From assembly GCF_947503385.1 (NCBI RefSeq), contig NZ_CANNDO010000001.1:310001-374000 (forward strand): a DNA stretch of 64,000 nt, in the 5' to 3' direction. Every line of letters begins with the position of its first letter. Position 1 is the first letter of the stretch. The DNA comes from an uncultured Tateyamaria sp. Lineage in GTDB: Bacteria; Pseudomonadota; Alphaproteobacteria; Rhodobacterales; Rhodobacteraceae. The notes beneath the pieces were generated by a model. That model saw nothing but the letters and a program-made list of their open reading frames with translations. It was not told the DNA's origin and searched no databases. Positions 63,054 through 64,000 of this stretch are shown here, piece after piece. The position numbers and the translations under genes were made by a program.

Positions 63054-64000
63054 CTAGCTGTCTTGCCAGTCGGTGAACCCGAAGGTCACATAATCCCGCG
63101 CGTAGGCGTTTCGCGCCAGTTTCTCGACTTCGGCATCATAAATATCAGCGAGCATATAGGGCGTGTCGGCAGGTTGCGGGGGCAGGTCGGGCAACCCGTC
63201 CGCACCCAGCGCTTGCAAGCCGGCCCCGATGTCCGTGTCACGGATCACGACATCCGGGACGGCAAATTCCGCAAATCCTTCAAGCGTCTTGCTTTGCGTG
63301 GCCCAGTCGGGATCCACACGGATGGCTGTTTGCCCGGCAAGGTTCGCCTTGAGGAATTGCAGGTACGCCACAAACGCGGCGCGATGCGCAGCCTTGTCAT
63401 ATCCTGCATCCTGCGGATCATCTGGCAGGGGCAGCTTGTACCGTCGGATCAACGTCGCCCGGATACCGCCATATCCCCCCTTGCCCGTGTTGAGGATGCG
63501 CGTGCAGAACACATGATGCGCCCGCGCCAGCGGATGCCGCAACACGGAAAACCGACGGTGCCCGGGATGCGCGCGCATCCAGTCGCGCAGATTGCCCTGG
63601 GACAGCTTTGTTTCGGTTGTGCTACCAGCCGCCATGTCGATGCCATTTAACCATGCGACAATCCGGTCCTCCGGCCCACCGCGCACCGGCAGATACACCA
63701 GACCCGCCGCACCGCTTGCATGATAGGTGGGCACGGCGGCCCCCCGGCGCGGTTCGAAATTTGGTGTGCGGGTCAGGTTGAAGCGGTCCAGCGCACCCAG
63801 CGCCGCCTGCATTTGGCTAAAATTGCTCACCTTGTCGGCGAGCGACGCGGGGTTCTGCACCTTGAGCGTCTTGTCCAACGCCTCAAGCCGTGCGTCGATA
63901 CCCAACCACGCCGCGAGGCCGTTCATCACGTCCACATTTTGCAAATCTTCGTACGCCACGTAAAACGCGGTCTGTCCGGACACCTGTAGCCGGTTCAACA
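63054..64000 (-). CDS. NodH-like sulfotransferase (partial, N-terminus off the right edge)
   Basis: About 315 C-terminal residues are present and the frame stays open to the window edge; the TTG at 63998 is unlikely to be the real start. VLRHPLARAHHVFC is the 3'-phosphate site of a sulfotransferase; the PAPS loop should lie beyond the edge. Related proteins next to ptsN in Rhodobacteraceae are annotated as nodulation protein NodH. It is the seventh sulfotransferase-type gene of the window, but it is remote from the polysaccharide region. Confidence 0.75.
   Translation of the reverse strand, partial: LNRLQVSGQTAFYVAYEDLQNVDVMNGLAAWLGIDARLEALDKTLKVQNPASLADKVSNFSQMQAALGALDRFNLTRTPNFEPRRGAAVPTYHASGAAGLVYLPVRGGPEDRIVAWLNGIDMAAGSTTETKLSQGNLRDWMRAHPGHRRFSVLRHPLARAHHVFCTRILNTGKGGYGGIRATLIRRYKLPLPDDPQDAGYDKAAHRAAFVAYLQFLKANLAGQTAIRVDPDWATQSKTLEGFAEFAVPDVVIRDTDIGAGLQALGADGLPDLPPQPADTPYMLADIYDAEVEKLARNAYARDYVTFGFTDWQDS

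Overview
The window reads as a chromosomal segment of a GC-rich alphaproteobacterium, most likely a marine Rhodobacteraceae (Roseobacter-type) species. Supporting this are the smo/mtlK polyol locus, the ptsN-NodH-like neighbourhood next to lptCAB and hpf, and a pair of Rhodobacter gene-transfer-agent (GTA) head-spike-like genes. These assignments come from reading the translations; no database search was run.

Region 1 (1-8900) is housekeeping and mixed: a truncated gltD, uppP, an NDUFA9-like reductase, tRNA-Leu(CAG), a MocR-type regulator with repeats in its divergent promoter, a DUF983 protein, an ExoY-like initiating sugar transferase, a NodT-type outer-membrane lipoprotein, a small membrane protein and a PPP-type phosphatase.

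Region 2 (9000-40500) is a large surface and exopolysaccharide region. It holds Wzc-like, Wza-like, Wzx-like and Wzy/ligase-like assembly proteins, four glycosyltransferases, four OafA-type acyltransferases and six sulfotransferases, so the product is probably a heavily acylated and sulfated polysaccharide. Mixed in are secreted calcium-binding (RTX) proteins: a subtilisin-like protease with a Pro-Glu linker, a GH16 glycanase, and two RTX proteins without an enzyme domain. A two-gene cassette resembles the RcGTA head-spike base protein and an SGNH-esterase spike protein. Finding these spike-like genes beside polysaccharide-decorating acyltransferases is the most unusual feature of the window.

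Region 3 (40500-51400) has an aldo/keto reductase, a Tat-exported multicopper oxidase overlapping a small exported protein, and a complete sorbitol/mannitol ABC transporter and dehydrogenase operon on the minus strand (LacI-type regulator, smoE, smoF, smoG, smoK, smoS, mtlK). Two matching dyads suggest the operator of the LacI-type regulator.

Region 4 (51400-58300) is a phenylacetate degradation operon, paaA-DUF3291-paaBCDE-paaZ-paaX, with a long dyad upstream. Ring epoxidation and ring opening are encoded here; the CoA ligase and beta-oxidation steps are not.

Region 5 (58300-64000) is an envelope housekeeping run: a ribonuclease D-like exonuclease, kdsD, lptC, lptA, lptB, hpf, ptsN and the truncated end of a NodH-like sulfotransferase.
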